Shown here: piece by piece, positions 1 through 8,004 of the stretch
How positions within the stretch are numbered: position 1 is the stretch's first letter
How the letters are laid out: each line of letters starts with the position of its first letter
Assembly: GCA_012523595.1 (NCBI GenBank)
Contig: JAAYIG010000068.1
Span: forward strand, 1-32,733
Length of the DNA: 32,733 nt
Origin: Fibrobacter sp.
GTDB lineage: Bacteria > Fibrobacterota > Chitinivibrionia > Chitinivibrionales > Chitinispirillaceae
Reading direction: 5' to 3'
The notes under the pieces: generated by a model
The model's database searches: none
Seen by the model: only the letters and a program-made list of their open reading frames with translations
Told to the model about the DNA's origin: nothing
Program-made: the position numbers and the translations under genes

Positions 1-83
1 AAATAATCCATACACCAACTATTCTGAGGTTTACACAAATTTTTCAGCACTCTCTTTAAGGCTGCGCAAGGTTGTTTCAACAA

Positions 84-233
84 TTCACCTGCGAGGTGAA
101 AAAATGAAATAAGGTAGAGTCTCCTAAAGGCACCTCTGGGGTAAAATAAGGATCAAAGATAAAGTCCTTAATTCTCCTCTGGGGTGAAATAGAGAGACCC
201 AAACCAGAATCCTTATTTCATCTCTGAGGTAAA
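84..233. repeat. Four-unit phased palindromic repeat (element A)
   Basis: Four copies of a short palindromic unit related to TTCACCTCAGAGGTGAA lie here, with unit centres near 92, 137, 180 and 225 (spacing 45, 43, 45). The first copy (84-100) is almost perfectly self-complementary. The block as a whole is also an imperfect palindrome about position 158.5: unit 1 pairs with unit 4 and unit 2 with unit 3, and an inner TAAGGA/TCCTTA stem (147-152 with 165-170) sits exactly at the centre. It lies beyond the 3' end of the minus-strand gene at 289-705. Related elements are at 822-885 and 1721-1784. Function is unknown; a BIME/REP-like repeat, a MITE remnant or an operator array are all possible. 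Confidence 0.75.
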
Positions 234-248
234 TCCCCTTAACGGGGA
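234..248 (-). terminator. Weak terminator-like hairpin
   Basis: TCCCC (234-238) and GGGGA (244-248) form a 5-bp stem with a 5-nt loop, 41 bases past the stop of the minus-strand gene at 289-705. On the minus strand it is followed by only three T residues, so it is a poor intrinsic terminator. It also abuts the palindromic element A. Confidence 0.25.
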
Positions 249-288
249 ATCCGACTTTCTGCCGCATCCCCCAGTTTACAATAAAAAC

Positions 289-705
289 TCAGAAGTTCCA
301 CTCATAATAGGTAGTTGTAGTGTGCCCTTCCTCATCAATTTCGTATTCTGCCAGAACAGGTTTTTTACACAGACGCTGCAGTTCCTCGGAATCCGAATTG
401 GTCATAGACTGCAATGTAAGCTGGACTTTACCCTCATACCCCTTTTTGGTGGAATACCCCATCCCGATGACATGGTAGGAGACATAATCCCCGTTTTCGG
501 TAAACATAACCGCCTCACCATCATCATACTCAACGCCTTCAGAATTGATTATCGCTCTGCTTGTTCCTGCTGCTTTAAATTCGATCCCCAGAATTTTCCC
601 TTTGTCCTTGAAGTCATATTCACATTTAGTATAATCCGCAGCAACCTCAAGTACCCGCATTCCGGTTATCATCCCCATGTCCTCTCCTATTTTTTCGGTA
701 TGCAT
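289..705 (-). CDS. Hypothetical protein, 138 aa
   Basis: I do not recognise this protein. It is a short, soluble, acidic sequence without signal peptide or membrane segment, rich in alternating hydrophobic and polar residues that suggest a beta-rich fold (for example GDYVSYHVIGMGYSTKKG and GKVQLTLQSM). It ends in an acidic and threonine stretch followed by YYEWNF. The ATG at 705 is chosen because it is preceded on the minus strand by AAGGGGG at good spacing; an internal Met-Gly-Met near residue 10 is a less likely start. It is divergent from the outer-membrane protein at 1110, and both the gap after it and the gap before it carry the palindromic repeat elements. A small lipocalin-like or ligand-binding barrel is conceivable but is only a guess. 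Confidence 0.65.
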   Translation of the reverse strand: MHTEKIGEDMGMITGMRVLEVAADYTKCEYDFKDKGKILGIEFKAAGTSRAIINSEGVEYDDGEAVMFTENGDYVSYHVIGMGYSTKKGYEGKVQLTLQSMTNSDSEELQRLCKKPVLAEYEIDEEGHTTTTYYEWNF

Positions 706-1109
706 ATTTCCCCCTTGTATTTACATAGAACTTTTACATAGTTAAAAATTTGGAAATGCCCAGCACCTTAAAGATTGCGATATGATTGCCAGAGGTATTG
801 TAGTGATCGAGATGTGCTTAATTTCACCTCAGAGAGGAAACCTTGACTTAAACCATTAAATCACTGAATCATCTCTGGGGTGAAAAAGAAGCAAACCCTA
901 CCCCGGGATTATGTCTATAAATCAAAATCCTTTTTTTTTTACCTGAACCCTCTCAACAGCAGCGAAATTTTGTATATTCAATAAAAGCACCAATCCAGAG
1001 ATATCGGGTATCTCACTTTCAGGCTTTCATTTAAAAACAGAAAAACAACTCAAACCACATCGGTCCCAAAAAAACCAAACAAACTCAACTTCACAAGATG
1101 GGAGGTTTT
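706..1109. other. 404-bp divergent intergenic region
   Basis: This gap separates the divergently transcribed 138-aa gene and the outer-membrane protein gene. It contains palindromic element B (822-885), a run of T residues (about 931-940) and a TATATT hexamer at 973-978 that could be a -10 box for the plus-strand gene. No convincing -35 partner is seen: the hexamer 17 bp upstream is CTCTCA. No credible small gene was found. Confidence 0.5.
822..885. repeat. Two-unit palindromic repeat (element B)
   Basis: Two units related to TTCACCTCAGAGGTGAA have centres at 831 and 876, 45 bp apart. The 64-bp block is an imperfect palindrome about 853.5: 822-835 pairs with 872-885, and a central stem pairs 844-851 with 856-863. 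One C-A mismatch in the inner stem (847/860) becomes a G-U pair if the minus strand is transcribed. It shares its geometry with element C at 1721-1784 although the sequence between the units differs. Confidence 0.75.
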
Positions 1110-1553
1110 ATGAAAAAAACGATGATGTCTATGCTTATCATCGGTGCCTTATGCAGTAGTGCGTTTCCATTAAAGCTCGGGCTGGAATTTCAGACCGGCT
1201 CCGATCATTTAGTAGGTGCAAACCTGCGTATAACAGACATGGTTGAATTAAAACCCCAGATAGGATTCCAGGCTTCTGATAACCATGGTGCATTTGGACT
1301 CGCTTTCAGCGGTAACTTCTATCTGCCAAATTTGGGAGATTTACAGCATTATGCAGGAGCTGGGTTCAGACTTGATTTCATTAAAGACTCGGACACACAA
1401 TTTGGATTGGATGGACACTATGGGGTACGTTATGATATTAACGATATCTTTGGTGTATTCGGAGAGCTAGGAGTGTTATTTGACCTTGCTCCTTCTTTCT
1501 TCATGTCTTCCTATAAAGCCGGTGTTGGTTGCACATTCTATTTAATCAGATAA
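1110..1553 (+). CDS. Small outer-membrane beta-barrel-like protein
   Basis: A 147-aa protein beginning MKKTMMSMLIIGALCSSAFP, a typical Sec signal peptide with cleavage likely after the Ala-Phe region. The mature part alternates polar and hydrophobic residues (GLAFSGNFYLPN, YAGAGFRLDF, GVRYDINDIFGVFGELGVLF) and ends in an aromatic-rich strand, as in small outer-membrane barrels. The ATG at 1110 is preferred over the in-frame ATG at 1098 because GGAGG (1101-1105) sits at ideal distance before it and the signal peptide starts there. A strong hairpin terminator follows 19 bases after the stop, so the gene appears monocistronic. A specific function cannot be named; a porin-like or structural barrel role in the outer membrane is inferred. 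Confidence 0.75.
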   Translation: MKKTMMSMLIIGALCSSAFPLKLGLEFQTGSDHLVGANLRITDMVELKPQIGFQASDNHGAFGLAFSGNFYLPNLGDLQHYAGAGFRLDFIKDSDTQFGLDGHYGVRYDINDIFGVFGELGVLFDLAPSFFMSSYKAGVGCTFYLIR

Positions 1554-1572
1554 TAACAGGCTAACGGGAATC

Positions 1573-1600
1573 TTTTCAGCAGCTTTTAAGCTGCTGAAAA
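1573..1600 (+). terminator. Hairpin terminator after the outer-membrane protein gene
   Basis: A perfect 13-bp stem (1573-1585 with 1588-1600) with a 2-nt central turn, flanked by T4 and A4 so that it could act in both directions. It lies 20 bases after the stop of the outer-membrane protein gene. Confidence 0.8.
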
Positions 1601-1720
1601 TTCCACTCTACAGAATTGACCGCCATAGCATTCCACCCCAGTAACATTTTGTAACACTTTTCCAACCAATAGCGTTTTTCCTGATAGAGAGCCTCTTTCC
1701 TGTGTTATTTTTCCTTTATG

Positions 1721-1784
1721 ATTCACCTCAGAGGTGAATTTGTGATTTAACGTGTTAAGTCATTCTTTCATCTCAGAGGTGAAT
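1721..1784. repeat. 64-bp near-perfect palindrome (element C)
   Basis: Two palindromic units (centres 1730 and 1775, 45 bp apart) flank a central stem GATTTAAC (1744-1751) / GTTAAGTC (1754-1761). The whole 64 bp is one palindrome about 1752.5, with 24 Watson-Crick pairs, 3 G-T pairs and 4 mismatches by direct pairing. Each outer unit is itself a palindrome, so the block can fold either as one long hairpin or as separate smaller ones. It ends 41 bases before the alpha-2-macroglobulin ATG and could lie in that gene's promoter or leader. Confidence 0.8.
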
Positions 1785-1825
1785 TTAAAAGCCTTAAACT
1801 CATCACCCCTCACCGGAACAAAACC

Positions 1826-4800
1826 ATGAAACAGAACAAATATCGCTATCTGATCAACAGCAGCCTCTTTGTCCTCCTTATCAGCCTCCCCCTGATATCG
1901 GTCGAAAAATCAACAACCAATAAGGCAGATATTTTTGCAGATACATGGCAGAGTGTTAATTCACTCATAGATGATGGACTGACAGAAACCGCATTCGATT
2001 CTGTCGAGAGCATTCATAAAAGGGCTAAAAAAGCAGGTAATGCCGATCAGGTGATAAAATCACTGATCTTCAGTTTCCAGCTCCTTTCCAGTAAAGAAGA
2101 GGATGCTTTAATAAAAGTCATCTCCCGGTTGAATTCTGAAATTAAAGAATCGAGCTTCCCTGTAAAACCGGTGCTGCATTCGATGTTGGCAGAGTGTTAC
2201 TGGAATTATTACCAGAACAACAGGTGGAGTATCTTTGATCGCACTCAGACAGACAGCCCGGTCTCTGAGGATATCCGGACATGGGATTTACGGACAATCA
2301 TGGAAAAAGTAATCAGTGAGTATTACCTTTCACTAAAAGATGAAGTAAAACTCAAGAAAACCCATATTGACATTTATGACGAGATTATTAAAGATCGTAA
2401 TCCTGATAAAAAACTGCGGCCCACTCTCTATGATCTCCTCGCCCACCGGGCATTGGATTTCTTCTCTGTGGATGATCACGAGTTGACAAAACCCTCTTTC
2501 GAGTTCACTATCAACAGCCCGGATTACTTTCTTCCATTCGACCGCTTTGCGAGAATCGATATCAAGACCGAGGATACAGCATCACTGAAGTTCCATGCCA
2601 TGCTTACCCTTCAGAACCTTATCTCATTCCATATAATGGATAAATCCCCCGATGCCCTTGTGGATACAGACTTGAAGCGACTCGCATTTGTCTACAGACA
2701 TTCGGTTCTCCCTGATAAAGACTCTCTCTACCTCTCGGCTCTTCTGTCACTTGAAAAAAGATTTCCAAACAGCCCTGCATCGACAGAGGTCATATATCAA
2801 ATAGCCCTCCTCAAACAACAATTGGGAAGCAGCTACATTGCCGGTGAGGATGAGAAATACAGATGGATGAATAAAGAGGCTTTAGAGGAATGTGAGAGGG
2901 CGATTAAAAGATGGCCAGACTCCTATGGTGCAGGTCAGTGCAAGGCACTGGCATCGAGGATCAAAACCAAAAACCTCGGCTTCAATGTGGAATCTGTTAA
3001 CCTGCCGAACAAGCCATTTAAAGTACTGCTATCATACAGAAATGTTGCGAAAGTTTATTGGCGGATTTTGGAAATCGATATAGACAAATACCAGAGCATC
3101 AAAAGCCATGCTCATGATGATAGTATCGCTGCTAAACTGGCTGCAATCAAGCCGATAATGGAATGGAAAACAAATCTTCCTCTGCCCCTGGATTATCAAA
3201 GCCATTCAGTAGAGGTCCAGATGCCTCCACTTACTCTGGGACATTACACGATTCTCTGCTCATCCAGTCCCGATTTCAGTATTAATGGTCAGGCTGTAGT
3301 TTTCGGATCGGTCCAGACCTCCCGCATGAGCCACATAAACCGTCAGAGAGAAGGAGGTGGGCAGGAGTTCCACATTCTCGACCGCCAAACTGGTCATCCA
3401 ATACAGGGTGTAACCGTGAAAGCCTGGAAACTTAATTATGATGAAAAACGACGTTCTTACCAAAGGGTACTCCATGGTAAATATCTCTCCGATAAGGATG
3501 GTTTTGTCTTTATCCCCCCGGAGGATGCTCTCCGGTACACAGAAACTTCAATCGAACTGATCAAAGGTGATGATCGGCTGCATGTAAACCGTCAGTATTC
3601 CCTGTACAAATTTAAAACTCAAAAGCCTAAAACGAGGCTGAGTACATTTTTTTTCACTGACCGGAAAATTTATCGTCCCGGACAGAAGATCTATTTCAAA
3701 GGTATAGTACTCAGAACCGATGGTGAGAGAAGCGAGATCGCTGCTGGATATGCCACTTCTGTCAGACTCAACAATGTGCATGGTCAGGAAGTCTCAAGGC
3801 TTGAACTGACAACTAACAAGTACGGCTCCATACACGGATCCTTTGTTGCTCCTGTCAATACACTTAACGGACAGATGAGTATTGTCGATGATCATGGCTA
3901 TGTCGGTTTTTCGGTGGAAGAATACAAACGGCCCGGATTCGAAGTTAAAATAGATCCTTTCAAGGGAACAAACCGTCTTGGAGAAAAGATCCGCGTTACG
4001 GGTCATGCCAAAGCCTATGCCGGCTCCCCGGTAGATGGTGCAATTGTGAAATACCGGGTTGTCCGTACAGCACGTTTTCCCGATTGGTGGTGGTGCTGGA
4101 GAAGACCTTCAAGATGGAGCAGACAGATGGAGATAAGCAGTGGAACTGCTGTAACAAACGATACCGGCGGTTTCTCCATTGATTTTACCGCAATAGCCGA
4201 CAAGTCAATTCCAGAATCAGAAAATCCCATATTCTCTTACAATGTTTCCTTTGATGTAACAGATATAAATGGTGAAACCCGCTCCGCATCAGGTACTGTC
4301 AATGTAGGATACGTTTCACTCACATTAAATGTAGACGTAGGGCAGCAGGTTAGCAAAGAATCACAGCTATCCTTTCCAATTAATACAGAAAACCTCAATG
4401 GTACATTTGAACCAGTCAAAGGAAATATCAAAATCCAGAGGCTGGAAAACCCGAAGACAATACACAGAAAGCGGCTCTGGCAAAAGCCAGATACAACAAT
4501 CCAGACAAAAGCCCGGCACGATGCACTCTTTCCGGAAGATATTTACAGCAACGAGGATGATATAACCACATGGCTCAGAGGTGAGGTAGCTTTTAAAGGC
4601 AATTTTGATACCCGGAATGATAAAAATCTGGATCTCACAAATGCAAAGAGGTGGAAATCAGGAGTATATGTACTGGAAGCAGAAGCTGAGGATCGCTCAG
4701 GGATTAAAGTGAAAGATACACGTTATTTCACGCTGTATTCGGAAAAAGAAAAAGTGCTCCCCTACCCTCAACCGGACTGGTTTGTACCTGTCAAATCAAG

Positions 4801-7800
4801 ATGTGAACCCGGAGACACAGCGGTGTTTCTGGCAGGATCCGGATACAGTGATGCAAAACTGCTTTACGAGATCGAGCACAGGAATCAGATAGTTAAAAAA
4901 GAATGGCTGGATTTGAATAAGATGCAAACACGTCTGCAAATTCCAGTCGAGGAGAAACATCGTGGTAATCTCTTCATCCATGTAACTTTTGTGCATTCTG
5001 GCCGTACGTATAATCACACAGCGGCAATTGAAGTCCCCTGGACAAACAAAGAACTTGATATATCATTTGAGACTTTCCGGAGCAGTCTCTACCCGGGAGA
5101 AAAAGAGGAATGGCGCCTGAAAGTAAGTGGGAAAGGAAAGGATAAAGTCGCTGCCGAGATGGTAGCAGCCCTGTATGATGCATCACTCGATGCCTTTACA
5201 CCTCATAACTGGTACTTCAGCATCTACCCGCATTTCAGTGCCGGACAAAAATGGAGATCCCATTCAACAGACCAGGTCGAATACACACGACTCTGCAGCC
5301 GTAACTGGAATCAACATTCAGAGTATCCTCGCAGAAACTATCCGTCACTAAACTGGTTCGGGTACCAGTTCCGGAAATTTATTGCCTATGCCCGTGGATA
5401 TGGAGGAGGCCTTGCTGCCGCATCTCCTGAACTCGAGTTTAAAAAAAGCAGCACTCCTGCGCCTGCCGGTTTGGCAAAAGAAAGAGTATTGACTAAAAGT
5501 CTGAAAAGTGAATCGTTCATGGGAGTAGATGCCATTGATGAATCTCATATAACAAGTGAACAGAAGGACAAAGCACACACTGAGAACCTGTCTGAGATTA
5601 AGGCACGGGTCAATCTCGATGAGACTGCATTTTTCTTCCCCTCACTTGAAACCAATGATAGAGGTGAGATCATAGTGAAATTTCAGGTCCCTGAAGCACT
5701 CACCAGGTGGAAAATGCTGGGATTTGCACACACGCGCGAATTGGAATACGGATTGACATCAAACGAGCTTGTAACCCGTAAAGACCTGATGGTGATGCCC
5801 AATCCTCCGCGGTTTTTCAGGGAAAATGACCGGATTACCTTTTCAGCCAAGATATCCAATCTCTCTGATGACAATTTGTCCGGCACAGCACAGCTTTTCC
5901 TTTTTGATGCTGCATCCATGAAACCGGTTGACAATGAATTCGGTAACGAAAAAGCAAAGGTACCATTTTCAGTAAAAAAAGGACAGAGTACTCCTCTGCA
6001 ATGGGATCTGAAGATCCCCGATGGAATCGGGGCAGTAAATGTCAAAGTAGTGGCAAGTGCAGGTAATTTCAGCGACGGCGAGGAACGGATTATTCCCGTA
6101 TTGTCAAACAGAACTCTTGTCACCGAAAGCGTTCCGCTCTCCATCAACAGGAAAGGAACGAAAAAGTTCACCATACCCGCTCTTCTGTCACAGAATGATT
6201 CCTCAAGCACCATTGTAAATCACAGATTAACCTTGGAGTTTACATCTAATCCTGCCTGGTATGCAATTGAGGCACTCCCCTATCTGATTGAATACCCCTA
6301 CGAGTGTTCAGAGCAGATATTCAGCCGCTTTTACGCAAATAGTCTCGCCGCGCATATTGCAAATTCATCACCGAAGATAAAAGCTGTTTTCGATCAGTGG
6401 AAAAACGAGTCTCCTGATGCGCTCCTTTCAAACCTGGAAAAGAACCAGGAACTTAAATCTCTTCTGCTGGAGGAAACTCCATGGCTTCTTGACGGGAAGG
6501 ATGAATCTGAAAGAAAAAAACGTGTAGGTCTGCTCTTTGACATTAACAGGCTCGCTAAAGAAAAAAAGAAAACCCTGGCAAGACTTAAAAAACTTCAGTT
6601 GAAAAACGGTGGGTGGCCCTGGTTTGAGGGAGGTCCGGATGACCGCTATATTACACAGCATATTGCCATCGGGCTTGGTCGACTGGATCATCTCGGAGTA
6701 CTTCAATTGCGCAGTAACCATAGCCTGAAAAACATGACAACAGATTTTCTCATGTATCTCGATGAACGGATCAGAGAGGATTATCAAAGGATAATGAAGC
6801 ATGCTGCCCCGGATAGCAATAATCTTTCTGAGATCCATATCCAGTACCTTTACATGCGAAGTTTTTTCAAAGATATGCCAGTGGAGAGAAAGAACAGAGA
6901 AGCATTTGAATATTTCCTCGGACAATCAAAGAAATACTGGCTCAAAAACCGCAGATATATGCAGGGGATGATAGCCCTGGCGCTAAACCGTTATGGCGAT
7001 AAGGTCTATCCCCAGAAAATCCTCACATCATTAAAACAAAACGCCATTGTCAGTGAGGAGATGGGTATGTACTGGAAAGAGATATATGAGGTAAGATCAT
7101 GGTGGTGGTACGATGCCCCGATAGAATCACAGGCACTGATGGTGGAGGTTTTCGAGGAATTAGGAAATGACCCGGTTTCGGTTGACAATCTCAAAACCTG
7201 GCTCATTAAAAGTAAACAAACACAGAACTGGAAAACTACCAGGGCTACTGCGGATGCTTGTTATGCACTGCTCCTGCGTGGAACTGACTGGCTGGCAAAT
7301 CCCTCCAATGTATCCATCTCTCTTGGAGATATAAAAATCAACGCCAAAGATGGAGGTAGGGTTAAAACAGAGGCTGGAACTGGTTATTTTAAAAAATCAT
7401 GGGCATCAGAGGATATCAGGCCTCAGATGGGAAATATCACTGTGACAAAACAGGAAAACGGAGTATCATGGGGAGCAGTTTATTGGCAGTATTTTGAACA
7501 GATGGACAAAATTAAAGCCGCTGAAACACCACTTAAACTGAAAAAAAGTCTCTTCGTTTCGAAAACAGCACACACAGGTAAAAAACTGTCACAAATTGAT
7601 AAAAGCACTATTCTGAAACCGGGTGACAAGATCACTGTGAGAATTGAGCTCAGGGTTGACAGGGACATGGAGTATGTGCACATGAAAGACATGCGGGCAT
7701 CTGGATTCGAACCTCTGAATGTATTCTCCGGTTACAGGTGGCAAGGCGGACTGGGGTATTATGAAAGTACCCGCGATGCAGCCACCAATTTCTTTTTCTC

Positions 7801-7957
7801 ATATCTGAAAAAGGGTACCCATGTCTTTGAATACCCACTTGTGGTGGCACATGCCGGTGACTTCTCAAATGGTATCACGACAATCCAATGCATGTACGCT
7901 CCGGAGTTCACGAGTCATTCGGAGGGAGTAAGAGTTGTTGTTACAGGTCGCAAGTAA
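1826..7957 (+). CDS. Alpha-2-macroglobulin family protein with thioester motif, 2043 aa
   Basis: Bacterial alpha-2-macroglobulins are secreted or periplasmic protease traps. The N-terminus has a basic start and hydrophobic stretch (residues about 7-25), read as a signal peptide or membrane anchor; there is no lipobox cysteine. About 580 residues of mostly helical, repeat-like sequence follow. An MG2-type domain begins near residue 608 (FFTDRKIYRPGQKIYFKG), and a Trp-rich segment near 755-765 is typical of bacterial members. A low-complexity Gly/Ala/Ser/Pro stretch at about 1190-1258 is a candidate bait region. The conserved A2M domain starts near 1259 (KARVNLDETAFFFPSLETND). The thioester motif CSEQ is at 1494-1497, followed by the thioester-domain helices (GGWPWFEGGPDDRY and WWWYDAPIESQALM) and a C-terminal MG10-like domain. 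It is longer than E. coli YfhM (about 1650 aa), mainly at the N-terminus. The usual partner pbpC is not in the window. The Shine-Dalgarno sequence is weak. Confidence 0.93.
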   Translation: MKQNKYRYLINSSLFVLLISLPLISVEKSTTNKADIFADTWQSVNSLIDDGLTETAFDSVESIHKRAKKAGNADQVIKSLIFSFQLLSSKEEDALIKVISRLNSEIKESSFPVKPVLHSMLAECYWNYYQNNRWSIFDRTQTDSPVSEDIRTWDLRTIMEKVISEYYLSLKDEVKLKKTHIDIYDEIIKDRNPDKKLRPTLYDLLAHRALDFFSVDDHELTKPSFEFTINSPDYFLPFDRFARIDIKTEDTASLKFHAMLTLQNLISFHIMDKSPDALVDTDLKRLAFVYRHSVLPDKDSLYLSALLSLEKRFPNSPASTEVIYQIALLKQQLGSSYIAGEDEKYRWMNKEALEECERAIKRWPDSYGAGQCKALASRIKTKNLGFNVESVNLPNKPFKVLLSYRNVAKVYWRILEIDIDKYQSIKSHAHDDSIAAKLAAIKPIMEWKTNLPLPLDYQSHSVEVQMPPLTLGHYTILCSSSPDFSINGQAVVFGSVQTSRMSHINRQREGGGQEFHILDRQTGHPIQGVTVKAWKLNYDEKRRSYQRVLHGKYLSDKDGFVFIPPEDALRYTETSIELIKGDDRLHVNRQYSLYKFKTQKPKTRLSTFFFTDRKIYRPGQKIYFKGIVLRTDGERSEIAAGYATSVRLNNVHGQEVSRLELTTNKYGSIHGSFVAPVNTLNGQMSIVDDHGYVGFSVEEYKRPGFEVKIDPFKGTNRLGEKIRVTGHAKAYAGSPVDGAIVKYRVVRTARFPDWWWCWRRPSRWSRQMEISSGTAVTNDTGGFSIDFTAIADKSIPESENPIFSYNVSFDVTDINGETRSASGTVNVGYVSLTLNVDVGQQVSKESQLSFPINTENLNGTFEPVKGNIKIQRLENPKTIHRKRLWQKPDTTIQTKARHDALFPEDIYSNEDDITTWLRGEVAFKGNFDTRNDKNLDLTNAKRWKSGVYVLEAEAEDRSGIKVKDTRYFTLYSEKEKVLPYPQPDWFVPVKSRCEPGDTAVFLAGSGYSDAKLLYEIEHRNQIVKKEWLDLNKMQTRLQIPVEEKHRGNLFIHVTFVHSGRTYNHTAAIEVPWTNKELDISFETFRSSLYPGEKEEWRLKVSGKGKDKVAAEMVAALYDASLDAFTPHNWYFSIYPHFSAGQKWRSHSTDQVEYTRLCSRNWNQHSEYPRRNYPSLNWFGYQFRKFIAYARGYGGGLAAASPELEFKKSSTPAPAGLAKERVLTKSLKSESFMGVDAIDESHITSEQKDKAHTENLSEIKARVNLDETAFFFPSLETNDRGEIIVKFQVPEALTRWKMLGFAHTRELEYGLTSNELVTRKDLMVMPNPPRFFRENDRITFSAKISNLSDDNLSGTAQLFLFDAASMKPVDNEFGNEKAKVPFSVKKGQSTPLQWDLKIPDGIGAVNVKVVASAGNFSDGEERIIPVLSNRTLVTESVPLSINRKGTKKFTIPALLSQNDSSSTIVNHRLTLEFTSNPAWYAIEALPYLIEYPYECSEQIFSRFYANSLAAHIANSSPKIKAVFDQWKNESPDALLSNLEKNQELKSLLLEETPWLLDGKDESERKKRVGLLFDINRLAKEKKKTLARLKKLQLKNGGWPWFEGGPDDRYITQHIAIGLGRLDHLGVLQLRSNHSLKNMTTDFLMYLDERIREDYQRIMKHAAPDSNNLSEIHIQYLYMRSFFKDMPVERKNREAFEYFLGQSKKYWLKNRRYMQGMIALALNRYGDKVYPQKILTSLKQNAIVSEEMGMYWKEIYEVRSWWWYDAPIESQALMVEVFEELGNDPVSVDNLKTWLIKSKQTQNWKTTRATADACYALLLRGTDWLANPSNVSISLGDIKINAKDGGRVKTEAGTGYFKKSWASEDIRPQMGNITVTKQENGVSWGAVYWQYFEQMDKIKAAETPLKLKKSLFVSKTAHTGKKLSQIDKSTILKPGDKITVRIELRVDRDMEYVHMKDMRASGFEPLNVFSGYRWQGGLGYYESTRDAATNFFFSYLKKGTHVFEYPLVVAHAGDFSNGITTIQCMYAPEFTSHSEGVRVVVTGRK

Positions 7958-7993
7958 GGGACTGTCTCGGTTGCCTTGACTTGCGACTGCAAC
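7937..7993. terminator. Bidirectional terminator between convergent genes
   Basis: CAGGTCGCAAGTAAGG (7944-7959) pairs with CCTTGACTTGCGACTG (7974-7989) with small bulges, extended by GTTG (7937-7940) and CAAC (7990-7993). The loop is about 14 nt and a T-rich stretch follows on the plus strand. It overlaps the alpha-2-macroglobulin stop codon and precedes the end of the convergent MFS gene, so it can serve both. Confidence 0.6.
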
Positions 7994-8004
7994 TTTATTT
8001 CTTC

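Noticed and set aside
84-233. CRISPR array, because of four short repeats at about 45-bp spacing
   Set aside because: The repeats are only about 17 bp and degenerate, the intervening segments are related by symmetry to one another, and no cas gene is present. The whole block is a single palindrome.
322-741. 139-aa plus-strand frame opposite the 138-aa gene
   Set aside because: Antisense shadow; no ribosome binding site, and the minus-strand frame has a clear one.
5683-6213. 176-aa minus-strand frame within the macroglobulin gene
   Set aside because: Lies fully inside a conserved long gene in the opposite direction, with no domain or ribosome binding site.
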